Of a DNA stretch of 64,000 nt, positions 22,711 to 35,011 are shown one piece after another (position 1 is the first letter of the stretch; each line of letters starts with the position of its first letter). Source of the DNA: Collybiopsis luxurians FD-317 M1 (taxonomy: Eukaryota > Basidiomycota > Agaricomycetes > Agaricales > Omphalotaceae); contig KN834803.1 of NCBI GenBank assembly GCA_000827265.1, forward strand, positions 234,682-298,681, given 5' to 3'. A model generated the notes under the pieces. It was not told the DNA's origin. It searched no databases and saw only the letters and a list, made by a program, of their open reading frames with translations. Both the position numbers and the translations under genes were made by a program.

Positions 22711-24288
22711 TTGACCTGGTTGGGGCTACACCATTCTATAACACTGGCAGCAACAAGCTTGTCAACTTTGGTATGTAAGTATTTGCATTGCAGAGGGATA
22801 AGTGCTTTCTGTCTAACTTTCATTGAGAATTTTGCACCATCAGGGATGTGTAGCTGGTGCATTGCCCCAGGGACAGGACAAACTTTGCTCACAGATAGAG
22901 CAAAACAATCAGTGTATGAAGCCAGCAGACCTTCCACCCACTTCCTTTGATCCTCTGACAAACCCAGTCCAATCTTCACCAACTGCAAAATTTCCTGAAC
23001 TCTTGCAGGCTGAAACACTCTATCTGCACCATCATTATGTGTGAAGATACCATTTGATGCAGTAGCCAGCCCGTCGGGAATAATGTCAGAACCCAGGCCT
23101 GGGACCTCTACTGGTTCATCAGCTATTGCACAGACTGGGACCCAAGCTTGGCTTTCTGACATATCTGGCAACTTGGGGTCAATATGGAGAGTTCCAGAGG
23201 GCAAATCCAAATTGACTGCCCTGGAGGGGGTTGCGTGACTTCCCCCTTCCAAGTTTGCATGCTTTTCTTCCTCTCTACGACACCGCATTCTCCTCCTTCT
23301 CACTGTTTGTCCCTTTGGCAGCCCCTTCACCACCTCCACCTTACCAGGCTGTTGCCTTGTCCTCCTGCGCAGATGGTACCATAGCAACTGGGCACCCTTG
23401 CTGCAGTTTATACCACCAACATTTCCAGCTATCTCCTTACCTACGCTCCTCTTTCTGCTTCCTCTTCTCATCCTTCCGCAGATGCTCCTCCAGTGCCCTC
23501 GCTTGTTCCATTCTCAAAGTGTCAAACTCTCTCACCAGTTTGTCCAACAACAGTCCCTGCTCCTCCTCATCCACATCATTGGGCTCAATCACAAGTTCCT
23601 CAGCATCCATGGCTTTCAGGGGTGAACATCCCAGTTCCTCATCCTTCACCTCTTCCATGGTCATCTGAGTGGGCCTTGACCTTGGTGAGCCTTGCAAGAG
23701 ACCGTTAGTACCATTTACTGACTCAGAGTCACCAGCAGTTGTAGAGACTTCCCTGTACAGTGGGGTTAATATCTCCTTGATAACCCTGCTGGCTGTATTC
23801 ACGCTTCCCTCAGGCTGCTCACTAACAGCTATGAATGCACCCAGTAAGTCCTGCTTCTTGCCCATACCCATCATGCAGACCTCAACATCCACCCTCTTCC
23901 CTAGACCACCATTGAACACCAGCCGTTTTTGCCTACGCTCACCCTCAACCTTTATGGTGTCCTCTGCATAGTCATGGACCACTCGGAAGTGCTCAAGTGG
24001 TGGCTTTCCAAAGAGGAACCACCAACTCCCCCCACTGTCAAAGACCTCAAAAGATCCATCAGTGACAGCACCCGCGATGCTAACATGGCCATCCCAACAT
24101 GCTTCCCCTTTCACCAATGTCCCATTTGCCATGCAGAATTGCCTCTGCAAGGGGCTCCATCCACCAATCACTCCATGTAATTCACGGTACATGCTGGAGT
24201 CCATTGCTGCTATCATGGCTCCATCATCAACCATCACTGGTACATCTACTTCCTTTCCTTCACCATTGATAAGCTTAACTTGCAACAT
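22656..24288 (-). pseudogene. Retropepsin-like protease and linker
   Basis: The 24288-23437 frame starts with a retropepsin-like segment, VMVDDGAMIAAMD, where the usual D-S/T-G-A active site reads DDGA. It continues into an acidic linker with coiled-coil character. A second frame (23471-22656) carries the approach to the reverse transcriptase. The two frames overlap out of phase, indicating an indel or frameshift. Confidence 0.7.
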
Positions 24289-24431
24289 GAATGGCTTGCT
24301 GGCTCAGCTGACATCCCCTCAAACATTGTAGACATCAACAATATTGGATTTGTCAAGATACTTGGTTTGTACAAAGTTCTCAGATAGTGCCCCAATCTGG
24401 GTTGTACAAATGCCAACTATTTCATTGACCC

Positions 24432-25661
24432 TCAGTCTTTTCCTGACCTGCCCATACCATCCAAGACCCAAGAAGCATCGTTGTTCTCTCCCACATAATT
24501 GACCTGGGGTGCGCAGTTCTCCATGCCCAGGACTCTCTTGCAGAAGGCTCTCCAATTCCCTTCCACCCTTGGAATTGCATGCCCTGTGCACACATTGCTC
24601 CTCCTGTGGGATTTGCCACACTTGAAGCACTCGCCGCTGCACACTGAGATCATACCAGGCATCAGAGGCATTGCCATTTTCTCCAATAACCTCATGTTGG
24701 GCCCAAAATGTCAACCCCAGGCCAGAATGGCCTGTTCCCATTCCTTTTGTCCTTCTTCAGTGTCCAGATATACCTGCTGGCTTGTGATAGCTGTGCAAAG
24801 TGCTTCAACCCCAGCGGTGCCATTAGGCACTTCATATCTTGGAGCAGTGTAGCTGCTCCCCCCTCCAGTGGCGTCAGGTCTACAGCTTCAGTTAGGGGTT
24901 GGCAACAGGGGCTCAACCAGTTGTGTGGACTCCAAGGAGCTGGCCAGCTTTGTCCTCGGTGTAGCCTGGAGGATTTCCATTTGCTCCTTCACTTTTTGTG
25001 CATCAATCTCATGCTCTGCCTCAACCTTCAGCAAGGCCCAGTTTACACCCTTGATGGCATTGGTGAAGGACTCCCAGTCAGCATGGTCATTGCTAACCAC
25101 CTTCTTGAGCACGTAAGGCAGGTTTTTCTGGGTACTCACAATTGCTTCCTTGGACTGGTCAATCTTTGCTCCCTTTGCCAATGCAAGCAGGTGTTCCACA
25201 AACCACTTGTGGTACAGGACCTGCGCTTTCTCATGTTGCACCAGTAGCTGCTCATTTGTTACCCTCATAGCCTCCAACTCATTGAGATATGTCCTTGCAT
25301 CTTTTTTCTCCTTCTGTGACAGAAACTGCATGTTAAACAGTGAAACAAAGTTCGCCCAACTGCCAGCTTTGTCTGCTGCACTCAATTTGTCATACCACTC
25401 CTCCGCAATTGAATCTTCCTCAAGAAACATCCAGACTTTCACAATGTAATCCTTCTATGTGATACCCATTTCCAAGAAACCTTTTTCTAGATCTCGGAGC
25501 CATGTGGATGGCTGAATGTCATCTGTAGGGTCACTTGTAAAATTTTTAATTAACATAAAAGTCTCTTTTGCAGCCATCAATGGTATGTGCATTCTCTGGT
25601 CTGGTGAAGTGTTAAGGGTGATATTAACCTGCAATAGGTTCAGGCAGGGACACTGCAGCAT
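24432..25661 (-). pseudogene. gag polyprotein, broken into several frames
   Basis: The block 25442-24888 has a retrotransposon capsid-type sequence (IAEEWYDKLSAADK, then WANFVSLFNMQF and YLNELEAMRVT). A short frame at 24695-24432 contains a zinc-knuckle-like CFKCGKSHRRSNVC, irregular against the usual CCHC spacing. Stops and frame changes separate the pieces. Confidence 0.75.
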
Positions 25662-25945
25662 TGGTGATGTTTGGTCTCAGTATGAAGCTGCAACCCAGTC
25701 AAGGGTTGACTCTGGTTGTTGCAGCAAAGAAAACATGGAGGAAAGCAGGGATTTGAAATTGTCGCTGTACAGCTGGTCTGGGTCTGTCTGGTCAGGCTCA
25801 TTGTGAAAGACAGTCTTGTTTTTGGCTGTCTGATCAGGTCATCTTGATGTAAAGCAACCCTGTACTCTTGGCTGGAGTCTCCAAGCCAGCTTTTAGTGTT
25901 ACGGACACTCTCTGCAGCTTCAAGCTGTTGTTGCAGTTTTCAAAT

Positions 25946-25964
25946 TCCACTCCTGTCACCAAGA
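25946..25964 (-). other. Candidate primer-binding site of the Ty3/gypsy element
   Basis: Immediately inside the 5' LTR on the minus strand the sequence reads TCTTGGTGACAGGAGTGG. A tRNA-complementary site starting TGGTGACAGG three bases from the LTR is the likely candidate. The tRNA is not identified. Confidence 0.4.
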
Positions 25965-26131
25965 TGGAGTAGTCAGGCTAAGAACTAGATGTAGAATGTC
26001 TTGTTGAATCTGCTCTACTCTTGCTAGAATGAACCAACTACCCTACTGAATCTCCGTATCTAACATGTACAAACACCAGAATCTCTGATGCTCCTGAAAC
26101 TCCTCTGATAGCTCTGACACCCACTACTCCA
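25965..26131 (-). repeat. 5' LTR of the Ty3/gypsy element
   Basis: 167 bases matching 19631-19797, with the same TGGAGTAG/CTACTCCA ends. Confidence 0.95.
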
Positions 26132-26216
26132 CCACAAAGCCTCCAGACTGGTATTTTTCCTTCCCCTTAGTGGCATAATGTACTGTTACAAGTGCATGGG
26201 ATGTAATGAAATGCCA

Positions 26217-26556
26217 AGTTTTTGTGGTGGTGAATTCTGTGCCTGATCCTTTACAGGCAATTTTATATTAATGGTGTAATACTGATGACACAAAGTAATG
26301 TATTAGAGCTGTCATCATAATAGATTACAAACCATTTTGAGTTTAGACTGAGTTGGGAGGTGGCACCATTTGAGTCACCAGATACTCATCGGTGCCACTG
26401 CACAGGGCATGAGTAACCACTATGTGGCAGCATTGGCCCACTACCAACAGCAGAGCATCAAGTAAGTTTTTGTGGTTGTGAATTCTGTGTCCGATCCTTT
26501 ACAGGCAATTTTATATTAGTCTCATAATATTGATGACACAAATTAAATACATTAGG
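26217..26556 (+). repeat. Direct repeat pair, about 85 bp each
   Basis: A TTTTTGTGGTGGTGAATTC-type start followed by GATCCTTTACAGGCAATTTT and TGATGACACAAA occurs at about 26219-26305 and again at about 26468-26555, spacing 248 bases. Confidence 0.65.
26405..26462 (+). repeat. Interspersed repeat, copy 1 of 3
   Basis: GGGCATGAGTAACCAC, then GTGGCAGCATTGGCCCACTA and CAACAGCAG. Closely related copies are at 30524-30576 and 35012-35069. In one frame all three read close to SNHHAAALAHYQQQ, so the repeat may derive from an exon. Confidence 0.6.
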
Positions 26557-27367
26557 AAAAACCCAAGGTGAATAATATGCCACAACTTGACAAAGTTGGT
26601 CAAACTTGTAAAATTGCAGCATTTCCACTCAAAATCCCATCAAATTTTGTTACATCTTGCAATAATGATTTAAAATGTAGTTGTAAGAATGACCTAATAT
26701 TCTTGGAATCTGACACATTGTTACACTTATAAACAAGAATGCTGAGTTCACCCCTTTGAAGTCCTTGATTCTGCTAGCAATACAAAAATTCCAGCAAAAA
26801 CTATAAGAAATTTTACAGGAAGGGCTCAGCTATGACTCAGGATGCTGCAAGAGTGTAAACTCATTCAAAGTTCTAAATCGCTTCGAACATGTAAAGAAGT
26901 TACATTCTGTAGCAAGTTCCATGATCATGTGATGGTTGTCAACTTGCATTGATTCCCTTCCCATGTTGTTCAGAAACTCTCCTTGACTCCATTCCTTCAC
27001 TATCCAGACCTCCCCTACCTAACCCGGTCTGCCTCTCTCTTGCATATTAATTGTGAGAAGAGTTATCAGCTTCTTACTATCACACATTGTCTTCTCAATA
27101 CCTGGGTTCTTTTCACTATAAGCAACAAACAGCTCACTGATTATTCTTTCTGTTGTCCAGAGCCTCAAGCATGTTCAAATCACCTGTTGCATAGAACGGG
27201 ATACTCAATATTGAGGCATTTAACTGACAATGTGTTTGCTTATTACCTTGTTATTCTTTCTCACTGTTTATTGTAGCTCACAGTAACATGTGGTAAACTC
27301 AAAGAGGTAGCTCAGAAGTTACCACCATGGCTTCATGGTAAAGTCCCAGCGGCCAACAACCAGCAGA

Positions 27368-27585
27368 AAAATTTCTGCAACAACAGTATGTGTTCCTAAG
27401 CTCTTTATTGATTTGCTTTGATACTGGTATTCAAATAAGATGGCCATTTGAGCAAACAAATCTTACCGACACCAGAAATATTTCCTCAACGATGGTGTGT
27501 GTTCCTCACCTCTTTATTGTTCCGCTCTGATGCCAGTATTTGGGCCACAGATAAGACAGCCATTCGAGCAAACAAACCTTAACGA
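27368..27585 (+). repeat. Tandem direct repeat, about 108 bp unit
   Basis: The units 27368-27470 and 27476-27585 share GTGTTCCT, CTCTTTATTG, CCAGTATT/CTGGTATT and a final GAGCAAACAAA-CTTA word. The right unit ends in the 9-bp target site of the transposon starting at 27584. Confidence 0.6.
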
Positions 27586-27725
27586 GTGTGCGCAAAGTAA
27601 CTTTTCAAGTAACTTTTTTAATTTAATTAAGTTACTTGAAAGTTACGTGCAAGTAACTTTTTTTTCCTGCACTTGACAGCTTTACTTGCCGAGTCTCGGC
27701 AAAATGGAACTCTCATTAAAACTTT
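27584..27725 (+). repeat. Left terminal inverted repeat of the 2.33-kb element
   Basis: Rich in AAGTAACTTTT words, with the internal palindrome TTGCCGAGTCTCGGCAA. It pairs in reverse orientation with 29745-29914. Confidence 0.75.
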
Positions 27726-29744
27726 GTTCCAGCTCATTAATTGTTACTAGCTCACTACTAAAGCTTCTCAGTTGATGATATTGGTGAACAATTACATTAT
27801 ACAGGTCCCCTAAGTGAGTCACATGCTTACAGCTGCTGAGGCTGCTATTTAATCCATGTTCTCAAGGTTGATCATCTGCACCAGAATGCACATGGCCTAG
27901 GACATAAAAGCTCAATGTGGCCTGTAGATTCTGGGGTTTATTGAGCACTATATTCACATGAGTATACTGGTTTAAGGCTATTTACATCAGAGTGTGCCAA
28001 AAGCACATGAAGAGTTAAAATCATTAAAAATAATTAAGACCAAACTGCATAATCCTACTTGTGGTGTATAAAGTCCATAGGTGATGGTGAGCCTTCTCTC
28101 AAGTACTTACAGTCTGGAGTGGAACTGTAAAAAAAGAAAACTACAGATAAAATTTCTGCTTCATGAAGTACTTATGGCACTGTTTCTTTTCTACATGTTT
28201 CTCCTGTGTAACACTTAGGTAATCCAAAACATGGAGCATGACAGAGTTGCATGCATTGAACAAGTTCGGCCACCTGTCCCTTGTTGGGCCTAAGGCTACA
28301 CATGTTTATACCCCATTTCTGGGTTCATGTTACCCCAGTTCAGCCAGCAAGGAAACCATAGCGGCACTGCTCCGCTATATCCTGCTTTTTATTAGTCCCC
28401 TTAAACTCATGAATATTTGAAATGCCACATATTGTTCCTGCTTGAAACCATCTCCAACAGGGTTGGTGTTGATATTACAAGCTCTAATGAGGGCACAAAC
28501 AGTGCACGCTAGGTGGTGACTCAAATATACAATGACTGCAGCAATGGTATTGAAATACTGGAAGTGTCAAAGGTCAGCTATTGTCACAAGAGGTTAACTT
28601 AAATGTATGTTGGTCAGACTAAATACCATGATGTATCAAACTTTACTCCCTGATGCATACTGAACAGTGATACCAAAACAATGTGTCAATTCATGTAGAT
28701 AGAAGCACACAAGATAGTGTGAACTTAGTATATTAATTTTTACCTGTCAGATTATGTAAATACAGATCTAGATGCTACATTTTAGTACATAGTTAGACTG
28801 GCACATAACTGTAACAACTTACCATCAGAAGCACATGAGGTAGTGTGAACAATTTTGAAGGCTACAAATATATATCAGTACATTAAATAATGTCCATAGG
28901 TAATGTATATCTTCCATCTGAGTACCTACAAACCCAAGCAGAGGCAAATGGAAAGTAGAACATGCAAGGAAAAACTTAAGAAGAAGTATTGACTATGGTC
29001 GCGGACATGCACAGCAAGTATAATATGTAGTATCTGGGCAGGGCTCGTATCCTCGACATAGTGCTATTTTACTAACAGGGTAAAATTTACAAACAGACTT
29101 TACTATCTTGTAATCATCTGCTATATATTTTGAAGTTGCACATTTTAATGGATAAATTACTGTCATGAAAAACTGTCCTACTTCAACCCAATGACTAGCT
29201 GCCATTTCATTCATCTGCTGCTTGCGCTGGTGGTCAATGTTCAATAGACAAATGCACAAGATGATGCATTACGATAGGAGGCTATTTGGAAGGAGATGCA
29301 AATTGCATTATATAGTTCATCTCTCAAAAGCCCATGTGACTGAACCCATTTACATTGCAGGTAGCAGGGATTAGTCAGCATCCAGAATGGCACTATCTAC
29401 CCTACTAAAAATGCAGTGACCCTGCCAACAGACATTGATAGAATCAGCAGCGCTGGTTGGTAGCCTACAGCCAGTTAGCACTCTCATAGCAGAGATTGTT
29501 ATTTTTAAGCTCAGAGGGTAGTTGACCTCTGATCCAGGGCAGTTGCCATTAATCAGTCACTGGGAACATTATACAACCTTCTGTTCACATAAATATGATT
29601 AATGATGAGCTCAGAGAGGCTCACATCAGTAGCGCACACTTGAAGTCTCATTGACCTCACTCGGTACACTCCCAATTTGGATAGGATCCCTATATATCAC
29701 CTTCAACAGCAACAAATAACTACTGAAATGTGTTGAAATCAAGA

Positions 29745-29914
29745 GTTAATGAGAATCACATTTTGCCGAGACTCGGCAAGTTAGCTGTCAAGCGTGGGAA
29801 AAAAAAGTTACTTTGTCGCGACAAAGTAACTTAAGTAACTTAAGTAACTTAAAGTTACTTTTGTAAGGCCAAGTTAGCGGAGTTTTAATTCTCCAAGTAA
29901 CTTTGTCAACACCC
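29745..29914 (-). repeat. Right terminal inverted repeat of the 2.33-kb element
   Basis: Contains TTGCCGAGACTCGGCAAGTT, TTTGTCGCGACAAAG (palindrome) and the terminus TTTGTCAACACCC. It is the reverse complement counterpart of 27584-27725. Confidence 0.75.
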
Positions 29915-30843
29915 AACCTTAACAACACCTGGCTATCATCACTGTGTTGCAAAAAGGCCATATTCAATGTGCACCTAACTTGTACCTCCTTCCTGATTAA
30001 TTTGTGTCTCCATTAATTTCGCTGTTGTAAGTGTACCAATGCTGTAGACAAGACTCAAATGACTCGAAATTACCTGACTTGGACTGAGAGAGAGGATTAG
30101 TTATTGTAGTTCTCGGATATTGTTTGTTGTTAGATGCTGTTTGTATTCTGGTATTATCTATATTTAATGTTCCTACGAAAACTGGAGCTCATTCTTACCA
30201 TTGACATGGCATGAAAGCAATCATATCAATGAAAATCTATGCCAAAACTTAGTCTAAACTATGCCCAATTGCATAAGATTTTGACAAATATTGTCTAAAT
30301 TTTTTGGCGGTCGCCAGATTGATGTCACACTTTGTCAAACTGTCAAATCAGTCTTATGTTGACCTACTTTATCTGAATGAGTCAATGTTTGACAAAATGT
30401 GGATTTTGAGGTTTTCCTGATGTAGGGCAATACAACACAGTTGTCACTGTAATTACATTATAATGAAATTCTAATTCAATAACTGCAAGATGGCAGCATT
30501 TGGGTCTGCAGATACTGAGCATGGGGCATGAGCAACCACCATGCGGCAGCAATAGCCCATTACCAGCAGCAGGGAAGTATGATCAATGTGAATGTCGCAG
30601 TGAGAAGTATGTCTTTTTTCATTGGCTTTTGCTGCCACTGTATCGAGGCATTACATGGGTGTGTGGATACATGTCAAGTAAGTGTGTGTGCCATGTGCCA
30701 GCAAAAATAACATAGGTACTAGGAGAATAGAAAAAGATACAGCAGGGCAGTTGGCATAGTCCTATTGCACAACTGGCACGGCCATGAAATTAGCTTCCAA
30801 AACATTCACTCTGGGTGGGTCCTCCCAGAGTCTGATTGGATAA
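29915..30843. other. No gene; interspersed repeat copy inside
   Basis: CpG-poor DNA without supported genes. The second copy of the three-copy interspersed repeat lies at 30524-30576. Confidence 0.4.
30524..30576 (+). repeat. Interspersed repeat, copy 2 of 3
   Basis: GGGCATGAGCAACCACCATG then CGGCAGCAATAGCCCATTAC. The match to 26405-26462 also extends upstream (GGCAGCATTTGGGTCTGCAG against GGCACCATTTGAGTCACCAG). Confidence 0.6.
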
Positions 30844-32152
30844 TCATGCTTGAAGTATGCCCTCCTCTCCGAGAGACCCTTCCATGGTTTGATTAATATG
30901 GAAAGACTCAATTACTGAAGAGTTATTGATTTTGATTAAAATGATTACTGCAATAGGATACCATGCCTAGCAAATTTGTGTTTAAACATAATCTACCGTT
31001 AGAAGGAATTGAGACTCACAGAGGCAAGATTAAACATGGCAGAAATAATGCCAGTGAGTTCAAGAAGTGTAATGTTTGTTGAAGGTCCATATATTCTTAA
31101 CAGCATACAGGCTAATTCGAGGATCTGTAGTGTGCAATATATAGCACCAGACTCAATCAGAAGAAGTAGGATATTCTGAACCCTAGTTCTTCAGTGGATG
31201 GCAGCTTCTTTCATGACATGGTGGTGTTTCCTGCACATAGTGAATGATGAGAGTTAAGTGACTGCAGGGAAGAATCATAAGGTACTTGCCATGCTTTCCA
31301 TGCAATCAGACCTGTTGCAAAGATGTTGACTATGAGGGAAATTACAAGAGATACCCAGTCTAAAGCTGTCAAAGAATCAGATTCTATTACCCTGATATCA
31401 ATACCATCCAGGATACAATCAGCAGTATTGATCCCTAACTAAATTTCCTTATCATGGATAGAATTTAGTGAACAATCAGGAGAGATAACCAACATTGATA
31501 GTCATAAGAACCCCAAGTGCAACCCTCCAGCGTGTTTCCTGCTGAAACAATGCCCAGGCTCTCCAAACTATAACAAAATCACTTAAAAGCACCTGGATAG
31601 CAGAATCAAGCTGCTGAATGAAGGATAAACATAGCAAACTCACAGAAATCGTTCCAGTCCAATCTCCTGAATAGTCCAGTCGCTCTTGTTTTTTGTTTGC
31701 TATCTGGGCCTTGGCCTCAAGCTCGCCTGGTACCTTTGGTTTGATTGAAACAAAAGCAACCTGGTCTTGTATGAGTGGCAATGCTACATCAGCAATGATA
31801 GTTGAAGTTGATGCAATGAAGGCCATGATCAAGCAAGTGAGAAGGGTATTTTGTGGATGCGTCCAGGGTTTATTTCTGCTAAGGAGCCATGATTCAACAG
31901 ACATTTGAGCTCTAAATCCTGAAAGTAGCTTGGAGATCTCATACACTAGGATGTGAGCAGCAATGATCATTCCTAAAATGGATACACCTGAAAGAAGTCA
32001 TTCATCACCAATTGTTTCCATATGGAATGGAGGACTCTGACAATTAGGTTATACATACCAAAACCAGTCATTGACACCAGAACTGTAGATATTATGTTGT
32101 TATAGATGATAGAGGCATAGGAAGCAATGATCTGTTGCTCTTCGGGAGTCAT
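30844..32152 (-). pseudogene. Seven-helix membrane protein, one nonsense codon
   Basis: Six exons close in phase: 32059-32152, 31644-31987, 31490-31610, 31290-31434, 31020-31230 and 30844-30966 (346 codons including the internal and final stops). It is a paralogue of the intact gene at 45647-47044. Both share the LL/G-DS/F-IVIWR-W signature after the first helices, the AWK-H junction and the IESG helix near the C-terminus. At 31191-31193 a TGA sits where relatives and the following T-R-V-Q context predict Arg, most simply CGA to TGA; alternative splicing does not avoid it. The intron at 31231-31289 starts with GCAAGT (GC-AG type), the only choice that keeps the Trp codon in phase. Truncation would remove the last helices. 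Confidence 0.8.
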
Positions 32153-35011
32153 GACCAGAGTGAAGGAGACTTCGTCTGAATTTCATTGTAAATCTTTTAT
32201 ATATTCCCAATAGCTCCATTATGATGATGCTGATGTCGAGAGCAATCGGTACCGCAGAGATGTATGCATGGGAACTCACATCTTGAGTATTCCTTAGATC
32301 CAAGCATGTGGCATTGATGATTCTGCATAGGCGTGTTGCCGATTCATAGTACCAACTCTGTCAGAAAAGCGCTTACCAAGATCTGATCGCAGTTGGGCAC
32401 ACGATAGTGTAGACTAGTGTATTCATCTCATTAACAACATGATTAAATACTGCCAACTTATCTCAGATCCCAGGAAGGAAAGCATCAGGATCATTAGCAA
32501 AACATGGCCACTCAAGAAATATTTTAGTTTTTTGTGAAGGATGAGGATTAAATGGAATCCATACGATTATACAGGACACAGCAAAAATATCAGCGATAAT
32601 GGGAATTTCATGCGTGAACTATTGTCTGCATGCTGAACGCAGAGCTCAATATAGCAGAAAAGAAGTGAGCGGATCAGTCACCTCAGTTGGCATTGCAGAA
32701 AAGAGCCAAACTGATGTCCATGTCCCTGCTGTATACACCTCACCTGCCCAAGATTTAGTTCTTCAAAATATTCTATCTCAGTTGTATTAGACCTTCCGTT
32801 GAGATGCTGTCCACCAGATACCACTGCACAAACCCATTGCACATGGAACTCATCACTCAAACCTTAAGAGTTAAAACCAACTACAGAATCTAGATATGCA
32901 GAGGGAGCTCAGCTAAGATGCGACAAATTCCTCCAATCAATGTCAGTCATTACCTGCGGCTAATATGGTGGCAAGGCTGCTTGGACCAGATGAAGAAATG
33001 CTAATCCATGGAATGCTTTACCTTCTAATGAAGCTGCAAGATAATGCATGGCTTCCCATTTGAGGATGTCGTACCCATCCTTGAGATTGTCTTGTGACTC
33101 AGGCAAGGGAACAGACCTTGTAAGAAGGATTACTTAGAAAAACCATACGAAATACAGAAGGTGATGTGTACAAAGCAGACACCATCTGGAGATACGTTCT
33201 CTTTGAATGTTGTCACTCGACGTGGTTTTGATGACCATCATATTCTCAGTGGTGCAACGAAAGCGCATGAGGAAGAGTAAAACAGCATATGACATTTGGG
33301 GTGAAAAAATGATCTACGTCAATTCCGAGTTAACGACGAACATTCAAAGAGGAAAATATCAAACCTTCCTCTTCTTAATCTACTCCCGATGCCTCAAGAA
33401 AGTACAATTCTGAACATAATCTCGTCATTCTACACCAAGACTTGCGAAATAAAATTCCACCTCCTATTCACTTTCGACTGTTCAAGGCGCACGAACGCTC
33501 GGTCGAGGCTTGTGCAAAGGTATGCGTGTAAGAGAAGGGTAAACGGAATGGCGGAACCGCGTATATGGCTGCTGTCACGAACATTAGTGAAAGGAATAAA
33601 TTCATAAATCCATTCCATTGCGCAATACAATGCTCACCATTCGCATCCTATGACATTATCAATGTCTCAGGATATGGGGATACTTTAGCGACTGGGCCCT
33701 GTAATTAACCCGTAGTGGCACCTCGCATACGAGAGAATGCATCAGTCATGTTTACAGAATCCCCATTAAAACTTGCCAGTAAATTTGGATGAATGAAATG
33801 GTTTACGTAGACCTTTTAGGATTATGTTTACAAAGGGGCTGAATTCGCAAGGTTAATGTAGACGACCGAAACTTTTCTCATGAGATCGAGAACCTGGCAT
33901 TACCAATTGTGCCAGTAGAGGTCTAGCTCCCTCTCAATATTACACAACGAGAAACAGAAACGCTCCAGATGCACCATCAGCCGTTCCATCCGGTCTTTGG
34001 GAGTGTTCACATCCACCGGCTTCAATCGCTTTCCAATTAGCATCGAGTCGGTTATGAGCGGCAATACCGTAAGGAGGCCGCTGGATACGCAGAGCCCATC
34101 GAGCCAATGGCCTTCAGAACCCAAATAAGAAATCTAAGTAACTGTCCATTTTCGCCTGGAAAATATGCCCTACCTAGAGCAGTACTTTTGTTGTCGATTG
34201 ATTGCCTCAATGCATTGTGACCCATGTGAAGTTCTACTAGGGCCAAAAGAGATTGAGGGAGCATTGCACATAAGTAACCAAATGACAGTAAATAATCGAA
34301 TTGACGCACCAAATTGCAGGGGAGCCTTAGTTCTGCCTGTACGTTTAATCATAACCCTTCCAACTTCCGACTACTCTGTCAATTCAACCGAATCCAGCTT
34401 GGTAGGTTAAACTGCGTGTACCCTCAAGTCAGAGGAAGGGCTGACAAGGGCACTCGGCGATTCAGCTGGGCCATGAGGTTGCTTGAACCGGAAGGATTGC
34501 GCCGCCTGCGCGAGAAGAATTATGCGAGCGATGAATGAGCCGATCAAGAGCCCAGTTGACATTTGAAGCACTTTCTTAACCATCATTACCCATCACCCTG
34601 TTTTCTTCTGGTATCACATCCGTAGCTTCATCGCAATATGCAACTCTCGCAGTTGTGTTGGGCTAGTTAAGTATTTGCTGTTAGTCATGTTGAAATTGAA
34701 CGAGCTGATATTTTATCTCGCATTTTCGAGTCCTCGAGGCTTGAGATGGTAGCAGATTAGAAGTGAACTAAGAGCGATGGTAGCGAGACAGAAGTGAAAA
34801 ACTTGGGTGGCTAAAATTGTCCGACTTATCTGCCGAGAACCCGCTTTGTCTCTATCTAAGTACGTGCTTGTGATTCCAAAGCAAGACTACCGCTTACAGA
34901 TTAGCTTCTAGCACTGGCCTCCCATCAAAAGCAACTGCAGAAACACACTTCGAGGGACTCGATAGGCCATTGTTTAACTGTGGAGATTCGAGAACTCAGT
35001 AGATGGGCACG

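Larger units (their letters stand above)
19631..26131 (-). mobile_element. Ty3/gypsy LTR retrotransposon, complete length (6501 bp), inactivated
   Basis: Two 167-bp LTRs bound a minus-strand internal region with gag, protease, reverse transcriptase, RNase H and integrase in that order, which defines Ty3/gypsy. The termini are TGGAGTAG and CTACTCCA, a short inverted repeat. I see no exact 5-bp target duplication (flanks ACCGC and CCACA). The coding region is broken by at least three in-frame TGA codons and several frame changes, so this copy is dead. There is no chromodomain at the integrase C-terminus. LTR divergence (12 of 167 positions, all transitions) is discussed in the findings. Confidence 0.93.
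26132..27583. other. CpG-poor repeat-bearing stretch, no gene
   Basis: Contains two direct repeat pairs and one interspersed repeat copy (listed separately). Open frames such as 26983-27276 plus have no recognisable content. Confidence 0.4.
27584..29914. mobile_element. 2.33-kb DNA transposon with long terminal inverted repeats, non-autonomous
   Basis: The element is bounded by a 9-bp direct duplication AACCTTAAC (27575-27583 and 29915-29923). Its ends are inverted repeats of about 140-170 bp. Outer words are GAGTGTGCGCAAAGTAACTT on the left and, reverse-complemented, GGGTGTTGACAAAGTTACTT on the right. Inner parts share TTGACAGC, ACTTGCCGAGTCTCGGCAAA (itself a short palindrome) and CTCATTAA. 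Internal open frames are at most 88 codons (28993-29259 minus) and show no transposase motif. The 8-9 bp duplication class includes hAT, Mutator-like and Zisupton/KDZ elements; I cannot assign it. Confidence 0.8.
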
